DNA of 64,000 nt from Trema orientale (Eukaryota; Streptophyta; Magnoliopsida; Rosales; Cannabaceae). Every line of letters begins with the position of its first letter. Positions within the stretch are counted from its first letter, which is position 1. The notes beneath the pieces are model-generated. The model saw nothing but the letters and a program-made list of their open reading frames with translations, was not told where the DNA came from and searched no databases. Below, piece by piece: positions 48,500 through 60,496 of the stretch. A program made the position numbers and the translations under genes. The stretch lies in NCBI GenBank assembly GCA_002914845.1, contig JXTC01000080.1, positions 317,731 through 381,730 on the forward strand, read 5' to 3'.

Positions 48500-49250
48500 A
48501 TGGACGTGTCGACATGTCAGGCGTGGTCAAAATTCTGATGACATCATCATCGATCATCATCACTTTGAAATCAGGAAATCTTGGTACAAAATCTATTTAA
48601 TTAACGAAGCCAATCAAGCATGTGTCAGCGTAAAAAAGGTCAATTCGTACGTCGTTTTTTCAAAATTCAACCCCAGCCGTTGGATTCAAACCCATTGGAG
48701 TTCGCGCGCTACGCCTTTTGAGAGGCCATCCATCCGACGGTCCGTATCAAATGATGCCCTTTTCTCTCGACAATGGGCCGATCCAGATCGAAGCATGAAC
48801 TTGAGTCAAATATTTCCATTACAGGAAAGGAGCCGAACGGATGAGCGACACGTGGCATGTAATCGGAATGACGATTGTGCCCTCCAGCGATCAAATCAAA
48901 GTGCACTAATCCTCATACGAATCCTCGGGTCACTTCAGTCCTAAACCTGTTTGCCCTCTCTCTCTCGGACTGCATAAATTGCATCATTGGTATCATTTCA
49001 TCATCCGGGTCGATATGTCAGGGTCGTTTTGGTCATTCAATCAGTGGGACCCACATTTGGAAAATTCTGGGATTTTGATTTGCGGGGAGGGATCAAGTGG
49101 GACTGACTGGGCTGGCTAAGCTAGGCAGATCAGGATGACGATGAGCATGAGTCACGTGACATCAGCCTCGCGATTCGGGTCGGGGGACGACCCATGACAC
49201 GAACTTGACTGTGCTCTATATACGATGCGAAATAGGAGGAACGACGACAC
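48500..49250 (+). promoter_or_regulatory. Orphan promoter-like island
   Basis: This stretch is clearly GC-richer than its surroundings. It holds a G-box/ABRE GACACGTGGC (48847-48856), a palindromic GTCACGTGAC (49151-49160), TGACATCA-like sites, CT-rich TCTCTCTCGG and a TATA-like CTCTATATAC (about 49214-49223). No ORF or exon follows within the next kilobases on either strand. It could be the promoter of a lost gene or of a non-coding RNA. Confidence 0.4.
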
Positions 49251-49421
49251 TAGACATACCAAAATACAAACTACAAAGTTCATTTTCATAAAATTTTCGA
49301 AGACAACGCCAAAAAAAACACAAAAAAATTCATTTATATCAAGGGATATATATATATATATATAAGTAGTAGCAATGGTATATTTTCAAATTTTAGCTTT
49401 GGTCAATGACAGTGACAATAG

Positions 49422-49524
49422 ATTTAAATTATCTACTAAGCATTTGTCTTAATGCATGTGAAAAAAAAAAATTTAAATTATCTACTAAGCATTTGTCTTA
49501 ATGCATGTGAAAAAAAAAAAAAAG
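49422..49524. repeat. Tandem duplication, two 49 bp units
   Basis: Two copies of ATTTAAATTATCTACTAAGC followed by ATTTGTCTTAATGCATGTG and an A run lie directly adjacent. Confidence 0.85.
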
Positions 49525-52500
49525 AGACTGACAAATGACTATTCACTTGACTAGTGTTTATATGAATTAGTATTGATTTTGTTTTTTTGTTGGTGATTAT
49601 TGTCATATGAAATCCGGAAGGATTCGAGGCATTACAAAGCCATGCAACATTAATGGTGTGTTTACTAATTTGTAGTTGACAACAACTGAAAATTAAGTTG
49701 CAAAAAAATTTGAAACGACCAAAAACTACCATATGCGCGCGTCTATGGAGTGTGACCCCGTTCATTTTCCGAATTTAGACTCTGTCCCATAATTATAAGT
49801 TATCTTTTAGAATTTGACTCATATGTCATCACTCTATTAGTCAATTATTCTTTGACTATATGAATTACGTGTATTTCCTAATATTATGGTTACTAGAAGT
49901 TTAATACGTTGTAGGTAGAACAACCGGTGTTGCGACATTTAGCTGCAAGGGCTTTACTTTGAGCCTTCGCTTTTATCATAAAAAAAATTTCGAATCTCTA
50001 TTAAGGTATGTGAGATCAAGCTAATTGGTACTCTAGGAGTAACCAGCAAAAAATTGTTGTTATTTCACATGTGGTCCCCAGAAATTGATAGCCCCAATCG
50101 ATTGTCGTAGCGAAAACTATGTGAGGAACATGAGGGCACCATCAATTCTCTTTTTCTCCAAAAAATATATATTGCACCTAAAGAACAATTTTAATAGATT
50201 AATCATGATTTAAGAGTTTATCATTCTTTTCCCCCCAAAATTTATTATTTTATCATCATTGTCTTAATTAATTGAAAATTTTGTTCTTATTGATATGCTT
50301 CATTGGAAGAAAGAACAAGATCTGTCAGTTAATGTGTCTTGCATTTTATACTAATAAGCGATGTATTTGTTTACTTGGAAATTTCGTTGGGAAATTAACA
50401 TGTGAAAAATACTTAAAATAACGCCAGACCGGTCACTGATCATGATCATATTTCAACGTGTAGGCTCAGTTGCAAATATATACCTCTAATTTTTATTTAT
50501 TTTTTAATTCAGCCCTGAGTTCTTAAAAACTATATTTTTAATTATTCATCTTACATCTAATTTTGGGAGAATTTTTAATTGATTAAAATGCACTCTTCCA
50601 TAAGTGTATTGAAACATAAAATATTTCTAACTAGCTTCTATATTAGTAGAAATTCATTGTGTTTTTGTATTGTCGGATGGTTTGATAACAACCTTTTATT
50701 AATTTACAAACTATTTCGAAATAATTTTTGTTCCAAAACACTGAATAAGAGTAAAATTTTCATTTAGTAAAACTTTTTCTCTAAAATTAAATTTTATAGG
50801 CTAAAATTGAATTTTATAGTAAATATTAAGGGATAAATTGTATTTTCCACGAGTCATGGGTAATTAATTTTAAAAAATATAAACTATAGGAGATATATTT
50901 GTAATTACCTCTAAATAAATATGATATATGCAAAAGTAATTTCGCAATTCACCAATACGTACGTTTCAACCCTGCTAGTTTACTGATATATAAGTATGAA
51001 CTGTGAACTATGTACAGATAAAAAAAATAAAAACAAAATTGGTCAAAAATCGTACATATGAACTTACGTGTTTTAAATTTAGGATTTGAACTCTTTTAAT
51101 TATTATTATTATTATTAATATTATTATTATTATTTCCGGATTCTTAAGAGGAGAGGAAAAGGCCATAAAACAAAAACAAAAAGCAAACTGAAGGAAAACA
51201 CGACCAAATTTTCCAAGCAACTCTAGACAAAATATTATAAGAACATTTTATTGTAATTTTTTCGTCTTGAGTATAGAGAGGATAGTCTCCCAACTGTGTT
51301 CAAAACCGACAACCAATGGCGGAGTCGGAATTTTTTCCTAATGTGGCGAAGATTTTTATTTTATACAGTAATAACACGAAAAAATTAAAATTTTATAATT
51401 GATAAAATTTCCAAATGAAAAGAAAACTCACTATATTTGCTTTCGACGAATTTTCATCTTTTAGAAGCACCATATAATACCCTCATTATCGTATTATCTT
51501 GATAAAATACACTTTATAGTGTTTATTTAAAAAATCTGATATTTTGTCTTCGCTAATTGGAAATAGGAAAGTCTTCCCTAATTCACTTTTTTCATCCTCA
51601 ATTTTTATTTTGAAAATTGAATAAAAAATAAAAGTTAAAAATAAAAGGCGCTTGAGTTAGGATAAAAATAGAACATTAATTTACATATCATGTTGGATAA
51701 AAACTTAGCAATATACATATTATGGTATATAGACAAAATTGAAAAGAAAAATCTAAATAGAGATAAAGTAGGAACAAAACATATTAGTTACAAATTCAAA
51801 TATACATGTTAGGGGGCAAATAAAACAAAAGTTTTGAAGGGTCATGTATGGGGAAAATAAAAATTTTGTAAGGGTCAAATAAGAGGGCAAAACGAAAAAA
51901 GTTTAGGGTGGCCATGACCCTGACTTGGCCCGGCCCCTGCCCGGCAACCACAACTTTTACATCTCTTTGTGATCTTGTTAAACCATCTTCAGTTTGATCA
52001 TCTATGAGAATAGGAACGTGTTCCAAAAGTGTATTCTCATGTTTGATTATTTGTCCTACTCAAATGAGACTAATTTTCAGGTATGGATTATTTATCCTAA
52101 TTTTAAGGTGGTATCAAACATAAAATTATTATAATTAATAATTCTTATCTCAGTTCTAGTCCAATGCACCAAACAATTAAGGCAATGAGGTTCTGTGCAT
52201 GATTGAGGAAAAATTAAGAGAATGATAACCAACAGAGATTCTCTCCCACCAAATCATTTACGATATATAGTAAAATATCATTAATGCTTTTGAAATTTTG
52301 GACATATCATCTTGAACTATTCGTATGTACAATTTCACGAGTGCACGAGAGAGGAGGGCTAGCAAGCTAGCTAGTTTTTGTCATCGAACACAAGAGAGTG
52401 ATCAGGGCAACAGCTGAGACGTCGGGGCTCTAGCCCCTAAATATCCTCTTCAGCATATTGAAGTCTCAATGATCTACATATGAGACATATATATCGGCCT

Positions 52501-52980
52501 TGCAGCTGCCAAAAACCCTAGCTAGCTAGTTGAGATCTCTTATGTGAGAGAGAAATCTTGGTGGGGACCTATATATATATATACATGTACTTATATATGG
52601 TGTGATCATTAAGGATTTGTTTACGTCAATGACAGAGCGACTGTGCTCATATATGATAGACGAGGGTTAACAACCAAACTCTCTCCACTCTGAATATGGG
52701 CAGCTTGAAATGGGACCTCTATTTTTGTATCAGTATTAGCTAGTGTTTAGGGGTCTGTTTGGCTGTCGCGACTCGCAAGTTAATAAATGCAACTCTATGG
52801 TGGCAAAACCTGCAACACACGAACAGACATTCCCTTGAAAATCAAAGAGATATATAATGATCCTATATATATATATATATATATATGGAGAGGTTCAACA
52901 GAAAAATATGGAGAGGTTCAATTTTAATTTAAGCCCTCTTTTTTTACTGTGTAGAAGCGCATATATATATATATATATAG
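49525..52980. other. AT-rich intergenic DNA, no supported gene
   Basis: It contains ATT/TAT trinucleotide repeats (about 51096-51140) and a possible old transposon end near 51315-51340 (AATGGCGGAGTCGG), with a GCCCCTGCCCGG-type counterpart near 51930, suggesting a decayed GGGGCGGAG-type hAT of about 0.6 kb. TSDs were not resolved. The ORFs are short and unremarkable. Confidence 0.4.
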
Positions 52981-53224
52981 GGCACTAATTCAGTAAGTTC
53001 TTTTTTTTTTTTTTACCTATGTATAGGTATCAATTTGGCTAATGAAAAATTTTTTTTGCACATTTTTTTAAATTAAAAAGTAAGAAAGAGAAATAACATT
53101 AATGATGCACGTCTTTTCATGCACAACATTATAGCCGTTGGATCACTATTAGATGATGATCTAACGGTTAAAAAAAAATACGTACATATAAGTAAAAAAA
53201 AAAATACCTACTGGATTGGCAACC
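52981..53224 (-). mobile_element. Micron-like MITE, copy 5, inverted
   Basis: It starts GGCACTAATTCAGTAAG, a T run, ACCTATGTATAGGTATCAAT and ends TACCTACTGGATTGGCAACC. TATATATATA runs flank both sides (about 52962-52979 and 53225-53237). The interior matches copies 2 and 4 (ATTAATGATGCACGTCTTTT). Confidence 0.8.
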
Positions 53225-53941
53225 ATATATATATATGAGTATGGAGATATTTAGCTCAATAGCTTTCCTTTTAACCCTACTTTCTACCAAATAACCTCAT
53301 ATTTTTTTCTTTTTTTTTTAATTTTCTTTTATCTTTTTTCTTTTGTTGACATGGCACGAAAAAAATCCAAAATGCCCTAATCGAATTAAAGTTTCTAGAA
53401 AAAGAGCCTGCTTAAAAAAATAAATATTTCATTAAAAAGAGAGTTAGTGAACTAAATACCAATTTTTAAAAATTATAGAACTCCTCAAATGAAAAAAAAA
53501 AGGACCTAAAAAAATTCTCATTTAAGGTTATATAGGTAAAAACCCATATGCATTTATATTTCAACAAAGCTTTGTTTCCTTGATAGTTTAACTAGTCTCG
53601 AAAGATACTTCTAGGGGAAAAAAATGTACCTAAACTATTAGAATTTCACCATATGGCATGACCATAATTAAGTTGATTTTATATATACATCAGTATACAC
53701 AAGAGATAGATAATTTGAAAGATATCCCTCGTTTCTTGACTGATTGAGAGGCACACTTTTATTCAAATAAATATATAAATAAATGGTCCCTTTTATCTCC
53801 TTTTCTTTTTTTTCACAACGGCTACGTGGAATTAAAATCTTGATCAATATATGAACTTATAATTATTTGGTAAACAAAACTTCTTAAATGAGACGGGTAT
53901 AATTTTAAATGACAAACACTTCAAGTAGTATTCGTATAAAC

Positions 53942-54031
53942 ATACCCCCAAAAAAAAAAAAAAAAAAAAATAGTATTCGTATAAACATACCCCCAAAAAA
54001 AAAAAAAAAAATCTTTTTTTTTTTTTTTTTT
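53942..54031. repeat. Tandem duplication with long A and T runs
   Basis: The unit AGTATTCGTATAAACATACC followed by CCC and an A run occurs twice. The second A run is followed by ATC and a T run of similar length, giving a potential A/T hairpin. Such tracts are also error-prone in assemblies. Confidence 0.7.
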
Positions 54032-55446
54032 GCTGAAAGAGTTCTCATGAGCATAGTTCTGCCGATTCTGTCTACAATCTGATGGACAATAATGTATTTT
54101 AGGCTAATAATAGGATGTATACCACGTATTATAAGTTCCTTCTTCGTGATTACAACAAAAGTTATTTTTTATTTTATTTTGTGTTCATTAATTTTATAAG
54201 ATCAAATGCCTCAATTTATAAGGAAAAAGCTTGATCAACTTATGAAATAGGTCGGGAAATTTATTAAGCTAGCTCATATTGAAGCAAGCTATGTTATAAA
54301 ATATATTAATTTATGTCGAGATTATGTATATAATAACAGAGATTCAGGTAAGCTTACATTTCATACATGTCACAACCAAAATTCGGGCTAATAACAGAAG
54401 GAGAATTTCACTAAGATGGAAAATTCTTTGATTTATTTAAAAAAAATCTCAAAAGTTTAAATTTTAGAAACAATCTATTTAAATAAAATATTTAGAATTT
54501 CATCCCGTAAACCTTTCCCACAGTTCGTAGACACTATTAGACATAGATCGAATAATACCAAAAAAACTTGAATCAAATTAAGGTCCAAGCATCATCATCA
54601 TCCACAGCAAAAGTCAAAATCCAGAATGTCATACATAAGTTCACAGACATAATAGAAAGTAGTAATCTTGGTTCAATGCTAATACAAAACCCAAACAGTC
54701 CAAACACCACAACAACATGCTTAAAGCATTACAAAGATAACGAACTACCGTCAAGATGGCCTCTTAATCCTCTTGATCACCAAGGTCGCACTGAACACCA
54801 TCTGATGAAGGAAGGTAGAAGGGTGAGCATAAAATACCCAGTAGGAAAGTAGTTACCTCGAAGAAAAATATTTTAGTGATGGAAAGTTCTTGTATGGTTA
54901 GTTTAAATCCAATACATACATATATAATAGTCCAAAACCAGAAATCCACATTTATATGTATAAATAAATAGTGTAAGCAAAACCATCCAATTCATATGCA
55001 CATGACATAAATTAACCCATGCCCATGAGCTCACATCCTCTCATCTGTGGAAACTTAGGATGATGGCACTAAGTGTACCTAATAGCCTGCCTGACACCTA
55101 AGCTTATACTAGGAGGGGACACGCATATGTCGCCTACCAGACCTGGAGGGGCAACAGAATTGCCTACGCTTGCCAATGGGGAGGTAATCAGAAGTAACAA
55201 ACCTCACGCGAGTTTACGGACTCTACACCGATGGTGGGGCAAGTAGTGCCACACTGTAAACCCACGATGCTAGCACAATGCTCATATATAATCTTATAAC
55301 ACATGCAATATAGAACTGTAGTATGAAAACTATCGTGCTCTGGTTTTTCAATAAAATAAGCATAATAGATTTATACGAAAACAGGCAATATAACGGCCGT
55401 ATTTTGATGTATACAAAAATAACCTGTACTCAGAAAATTCCCAAAG

Positions 55447-55448
<2 letters not shown>

Positions 55449-55496
<48 letters not shown>
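55449..55496. repeat. TA dinucleotide microsatellite, 24 units
   Basis: An uninterrupted AT repeat of about 48 bp within the solo LTR. It is likely polymorphic and prone to slippage. Confidence 0.9.
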
Positions 55497-55498
<2 letters not shown>

Positions 55499-55530
55499 TA
55501 CAATCAATTTCCATCACAGATTCAAATAGT

Positions 55531-56233
55531 TAGGGATGTCAACGGGGCGGGGCGGGGCGGGATCGGTTTGGTGTTTACCATCCCCATCCCCATTATTATT
55601 TTACTATACCATCCCCGCATCATTCACCATTTAATTTGGTGCGGAGCAATTTCGGAGAATCCCCATCGGGGATCAATTTCCCCATTAGTATATCGGGTTC
55701 CCCGTTTAGAATCGTCATCTTGAATAAATTACACAATCCTTTATTAGTCCAAATCTTTTAAAAGTCTAAATACATCGAAAAAAATCAAAATTAAAGTTAA
55801 CTTCATTGAAAATTCTAATTTTAGACCTAAATAATCAAAAAACACATTCAAATAAAATTTTAACATGTTAAAATTGTCAAATATATAATATTTAATACCA
55901 AAATCATATAGCATATCATTCATTCATAAAGCTAACACAATCCCAAATAACTCAAACAATATTAGTATATGACTATATATTATTAGTTTTTTTTTTTTTT
56001 TTTTTTAAAAAATCTACTTGAATCACTATTATATAAAAAAATAGAAATTAATTTATATATAATCGGGGCGGGGTCGGTGCGAGGCACTCAATCCCAAGCC
56101 CGCCTCGCCCCACTAAATATTAAACGGGGAATCCCCGCCCCATGCCCCGCACCATTTATAACGGTGAAAGTCTGCCCCATTCGGGTCGGTGTACTGCGGT
56201 GCACCACCCCATTCGGAGAAATTGACATCCCTA
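55531..56233. mobile_element. hAT non-autonomous element, 703 bp, GGGGC-rich end
   Basis: Ends TAGGGATGTCAACGGGG and TAGGGATGTCAATTTCTCC (inward) are flanked by a perfect 8 bp TSD, CAAATAGT (55523-55530 and 56234-56241). Subterminal blocks are CCCCATCCCC and GGGGCGGGG types, with an AT-rich core. No transposase is present. Confidence 0.88.
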
Positions 56234-56778
56234 CAAATAGTTTAAAGATCACATTCTGTTCTCATATGTTGCATAAAATAAGTTTTAATAAAAAACGATT
56301 TAAAAAGGGTGGTAACTGAATCCCTACCTTATTAGAATAGCGATACCACATTATTGGGTCCTTGAGGTGTCGTTAGACGATCGCTCGGAGGGTCGGGAAC
56401 CAATTCCAAGCCCTCGATCGTTCTCTTGTGAAAAACTAACTTCTCAACGGAGCTTCAAATCCACAAACGAACTTCTTCACTGAATTCCTAACACCCAAAA
56501 TAGCTAAGTTAGACATATAATTCGTCCAATTCGGGTCCGTACCCATACTGGATCGGTTGCACGCAAAAAGAGACAAATCTTAGCCGTCCAATTTTATTTT
56601 TCGTGCTGGTTACTAAACATAGACAATATATATATATATATCAATCTTCTCCATTTTCCGAGTACATTCAAAAAATGACATCAAAATCACAATCCAACGA
56701 CCGGATTAAAAAGTCAAACTTAAAGCTCAAAATACCCAAAAATGGCAACTTTCAAACCGGACAAAATGGAGTCATGAA

Positions 56779-58640
56779 TAGAGATGACAAAATGGGCGAG
56801 CCAGGCCGCGCTGGCCTGCTCATAACGGGCTTGAGAGGGTGAACGGGCTTGAGAGTGCGAATGAGCTGGGCCGGGCTGGCCCTCAAATAAGGCCGGGCTT
56901 TTTAACGGTCCAATCTCGGGCTGGCCCGTTCTCGGCCATTTTTTTTTTACGCAACTTTTAGATTGGTTTTTTACAACTTTTTTAACGTGTTAAGCTTAAA
57001 CTTTTTAATTGAATTTTTTTAAATATATATATATATATAACATAAACTAAATATGTTATATTTTTTTTTCTATTTTTAAAAAATTAATAAGAATTAAATA
57101 AAATATATCATATAAGTTGAAATCAAATAGTTGATTAAATAAAGTTTAAAAACAAAGCTATTAAGAAAATTATTTAGAATTATAATAAAAATGTTAAAAA
57201 AATAAAGAAACAATTAAATTTCAAATATTGAAATTTGATTTTATTGATGATTATTTATTACAATTCAAATTATTACTTGAAAAAATTAGTACATCATTAA
57301 TTATGAGATTATGACCCATCAGCATCGTTCATGTATAAGTTATTGAAATTTTCGACCAATTTCATGTAATATTTACATCTCGCCATTTTTGTCTTCTTAC
57401 CGTCGGCCTCATCTTTGAATTTCGGATCACAATGGTCCCACATATTGGAAGTTATCCTTACACGTTTAGAGTTCGTGCTTGCACTCGGCGAACAACTATC
57501 TTAAAATTGTGAACAACTTCTACTAGCATTTGGATTAGTTTGCATTTTGGGGACTTGGTCACCCTCTTCAGCTATACGAATTTGGTTGTTATCTATTTCC
57601 AAATCAATAGGGATATTTTTTGACATTTCCATATCCTATATTAAAAATATTCTACTTAATCACAATTGGAATTGAAAATATAATATTCTAATAAACTTTC
57701 TACAAACTTAATACTACGAATTATAAATTACTTGAAATTAAAAATATAATATTCCAATAAACTCTCTACAAACTTAATTGTAAACAACTACAAATTACAA
57801 ATTACTTGAATTTAAAAATATATAATAAACTTTCTACTAACTTAATTGTAAACAACTATAAATTATAAATTAATTGAAACTAAAAATATATGTTCTAATA
57901 AACTTTCCACTAACTTAAAAATAACTAACTACAAACTAATGAACTTCCATCCTGGTTGTAAATAATTACAAATTAAAATTATAAATTAATTAAAATTAAA
58001 AACATAGTATTGTAGAACTACTAACTATTATACTAGTAAACAACTAAATATACTACAAATTAATGAAATTAAAAAAGATAAACGTGATAAATTCAATCGT
58101 ACCTCAAATTGAGCTTTGTGAGTTATGGAGACTATAAAATATAATTACTAATTGTTATAATTAGTAAATAGTAATAAGATTATTAGATAAGAGAGAAAAT
58201 GATAAAATTGAGAATATAATTAGATTTAGAGAGAAAGAATGAGAGATTAAGAGAGTATTTGAAAATTGTACGTATGAAAAAAGAGTGGGAGGAAGCTATA
58301 GTATTTATAGTAAAAGAAATTTAAAAAAAAATAGTTTAACACAAAAAAAAACTGAAAAGACCCAATGGTAATAAAAATTACTGTTGGAAATCTGATAACA
58401 AAAAGGGCCCAGTATCTGGGCCCAAAAAAAAAAAAAAAACTAGAGTCTCAGAGGATTCTGGGCCCATAAAAGTAAATAAATAAATAAAAAGGCCGGGCCG
58501 AGAATCCCAGGCCCAGCCCGGCCTTGACCTTAGGGCCGGGCTCAGCTCAGGTCCCGAAATGAACGGGTCGAGCCGGCCCACAGGCCACTGTACCGCGCTG
58601 TGGCCTGGCCCAATGAGCACGGCCCGTTTTGACAGCTCTA
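56779..58640. mobile_element. hAT element, 1.86 kb, with BED-finger remnant
   Basis: Ends TAGAGATGACAAAATGGGC and TAGAGCTGTCAAAACGGGC (inward) are flanked by a perfect 8 bp TSD, GTCATGAA (56771-56778 and 58641-58648). On the minus strand, from ATG 57632, MEMSKNIPIDLEIDNNQ starts a frame that stops early. After that stop, SNMWDHCDPKFKD and KKTKMARCKYY resemble the BED zinc finger of plant hAT transposases, with the second Cys of the pair replaced by Tyr. The catalytic region is missing, so it is a deletion derivative needing help in trans. Confidence 0.85.
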
Positions 58641-59510
58641 GTCATGAAATATATACCTTGAGCTTCCTCTCGACGAGACAAATCTAACGAGCCTAAGAAC
58701 GTAAGCTGAAATGGACTGAAACGACGCTGGCATCCAAGACTTCCAAACGGCCAAAGATGGAGTCTTTCAGTAGGAGGAGCACGGTGGCTTCGCAGGACCG
58801 ACGACCGGGCATCCTAGTGGCATGGCGAGGTCACGCCGGGCGGTTGGCAGGCCGGACGATATCTGGGGAGGCAGCGGCAGCTTCTCCGATCTTTGGTCGA
58901 GCGTGAGAGAGACGAGAGAGAGAGAGGTCGGGAGCGAGAGAGGTCAGGAGCGAGGGAGAGAAGTAAGGGACTGTGCAAATTTTTAAAAATTTGCACTATA
59001 ATCTGCAGTTCCCAAAACTCTATCAATCCAGTACTCCAAAAATTGTAATTTAGTCCCTCAGCACAAATCTTTTGCAATTAAATCCTCCTAATTTAATAAT
59101 CTGAAAATTATTAAAATGACCAAAATACGCCTTGAAAATCTTGGATTTTACAATACATACATTTATATTGGTGTAATTACAAATATATCCCTCGTAATTT
59201 TTCATTTTTTAAATTAGTTTAATCATACATTCCTGAAAACTATATTTTACCTTACAATTTATGACAAAATTTCAATTTAGCCCATATAAAATTTAGTTTT
59301 AGAGAAAAAATTTTAATTAATGAAAATTTAAGTCTCATTCATTGTTTTGACATAAATTAAATTATTTCAAAACAATTTATAAATTAATAGTAAGTTATTA
59401 TTAAACAATCTAACATTAAAAAAGCACAATAGATTTCTACCAATCTATAAGTTATTTGGAAATAATTCAATACTCTTGAGGAAATGATATATTTTTATCG
59501 AATAAAACTT

Positions 59511-59533
59511 CCCCCCTCCCCCCCCCCTCCCCC
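59511..59533. other. C-run block, minus-strand G-quadruplex candidate
   Basis: Runs of 6, 10 and 5 cytosines separated by single T form a 23 bp tract in otherwise AT-rich DNA. The minus strand has enough G runs for a quadruplex. Confidence 0.6.
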
Positions 59534-60496
59534 AATAATTAGATGCTATACGGAGTGAAAATGTAGTTTTAAGAAAGTATAGTTGAATATAAGAAAAATT
59601 AAAACTAAAGGGATATATTATTGATTACCCATATATAAACACAAAGAGAAAAAAGTACTTGAATTTTCATTATAGGATATTGAATATGTATATTTAAGAT
59701 GAACTGCATGCCAACAATAAAAAGCAGTCTATGGTTTACTCTTACATTAATACTTTGGGCATGTTTGGTGTGCAAGATAAAGATTGAATTGGATAGAATT
59801 AAATTAATCTTATATTTGGTATACATATATATATATGGGTTTATTTTAAATAGTTATAATAATATTTACCCATGGATGGTTACAATAGTTTAAGCCGTTA
59901 GATCTATATCCTACGGTGGTGATTAGTTTGGTTGTTGGCCAAAAAAATTTAATGCTATTTATCAGCATCAAAAAAATTTAATGCTATCACGAATTTTTTT
60001 GGTATCCATTCATAGTTATAAAAAAATTGAAACCATTGAGAAGTCCTCCATATATATATATATGAGAGAGATATTAGATAGGATTAAAATAATTCACTTC
60101 AAAATTGTACCCTTAAAATATCATAATTTTAGTCTATTAAGAATTTGGGATTAGAAGGAATTAAGAATTTACTTAAAAATAATAGAATGTTTCGAAGTGG
60201 TAAAAAATGGTATTTGTCGAATTTAACTTTTAAAAATAGTATTTTTCTAAATTCAATTTTTAAATGATAAAATCAGAATATATTTTTTAGAGTGGTATTT
60301 TTGTAAATATATTTTTAAAAATGATACTTTTCCAAAATTAAGTTTTAAAAGTGGTATTTTTCTAAATATAAATTTTTAAGGTAGTATTTTTCTCAATCAA
60401 TTAACTTTCAAAGTTTGTTATTCAGTTAAAAATATGAATCACGCATGTTAATTTTGTCTGTTACCAAAAATATGATAGGATTGGACTATAATCTTT

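Larger units (their letters stand above)
54368..59152 (-). mobile_element. Solo-LTR fossil, Gypsy-like, with two nested hATs
   Basis: On the minus strand it runs from TGTAAAATCC (59152) to GGTTGTGACA (54368). It is flanked by a perfect 5 bp TSD, ATACA (54363-54367 and 59153-59157). No primer-binding site or internal genes adjoin it, so it is a solo LTR. Removing the hATs at 55531-56233 and 56779-58640 with their TSDs leaves about 2.2 kb, comparable to the relative at 42064-44553. The perfect TSD suggests it is younger than that one. Confidence 0.75.

Noticed and set aside
52330-52560. Possible non-coding RNA with GCTAGCTAG-rich palindromes
   Set aside because: Short palindromes only; no recognised RNA family and no extended fold by eye.
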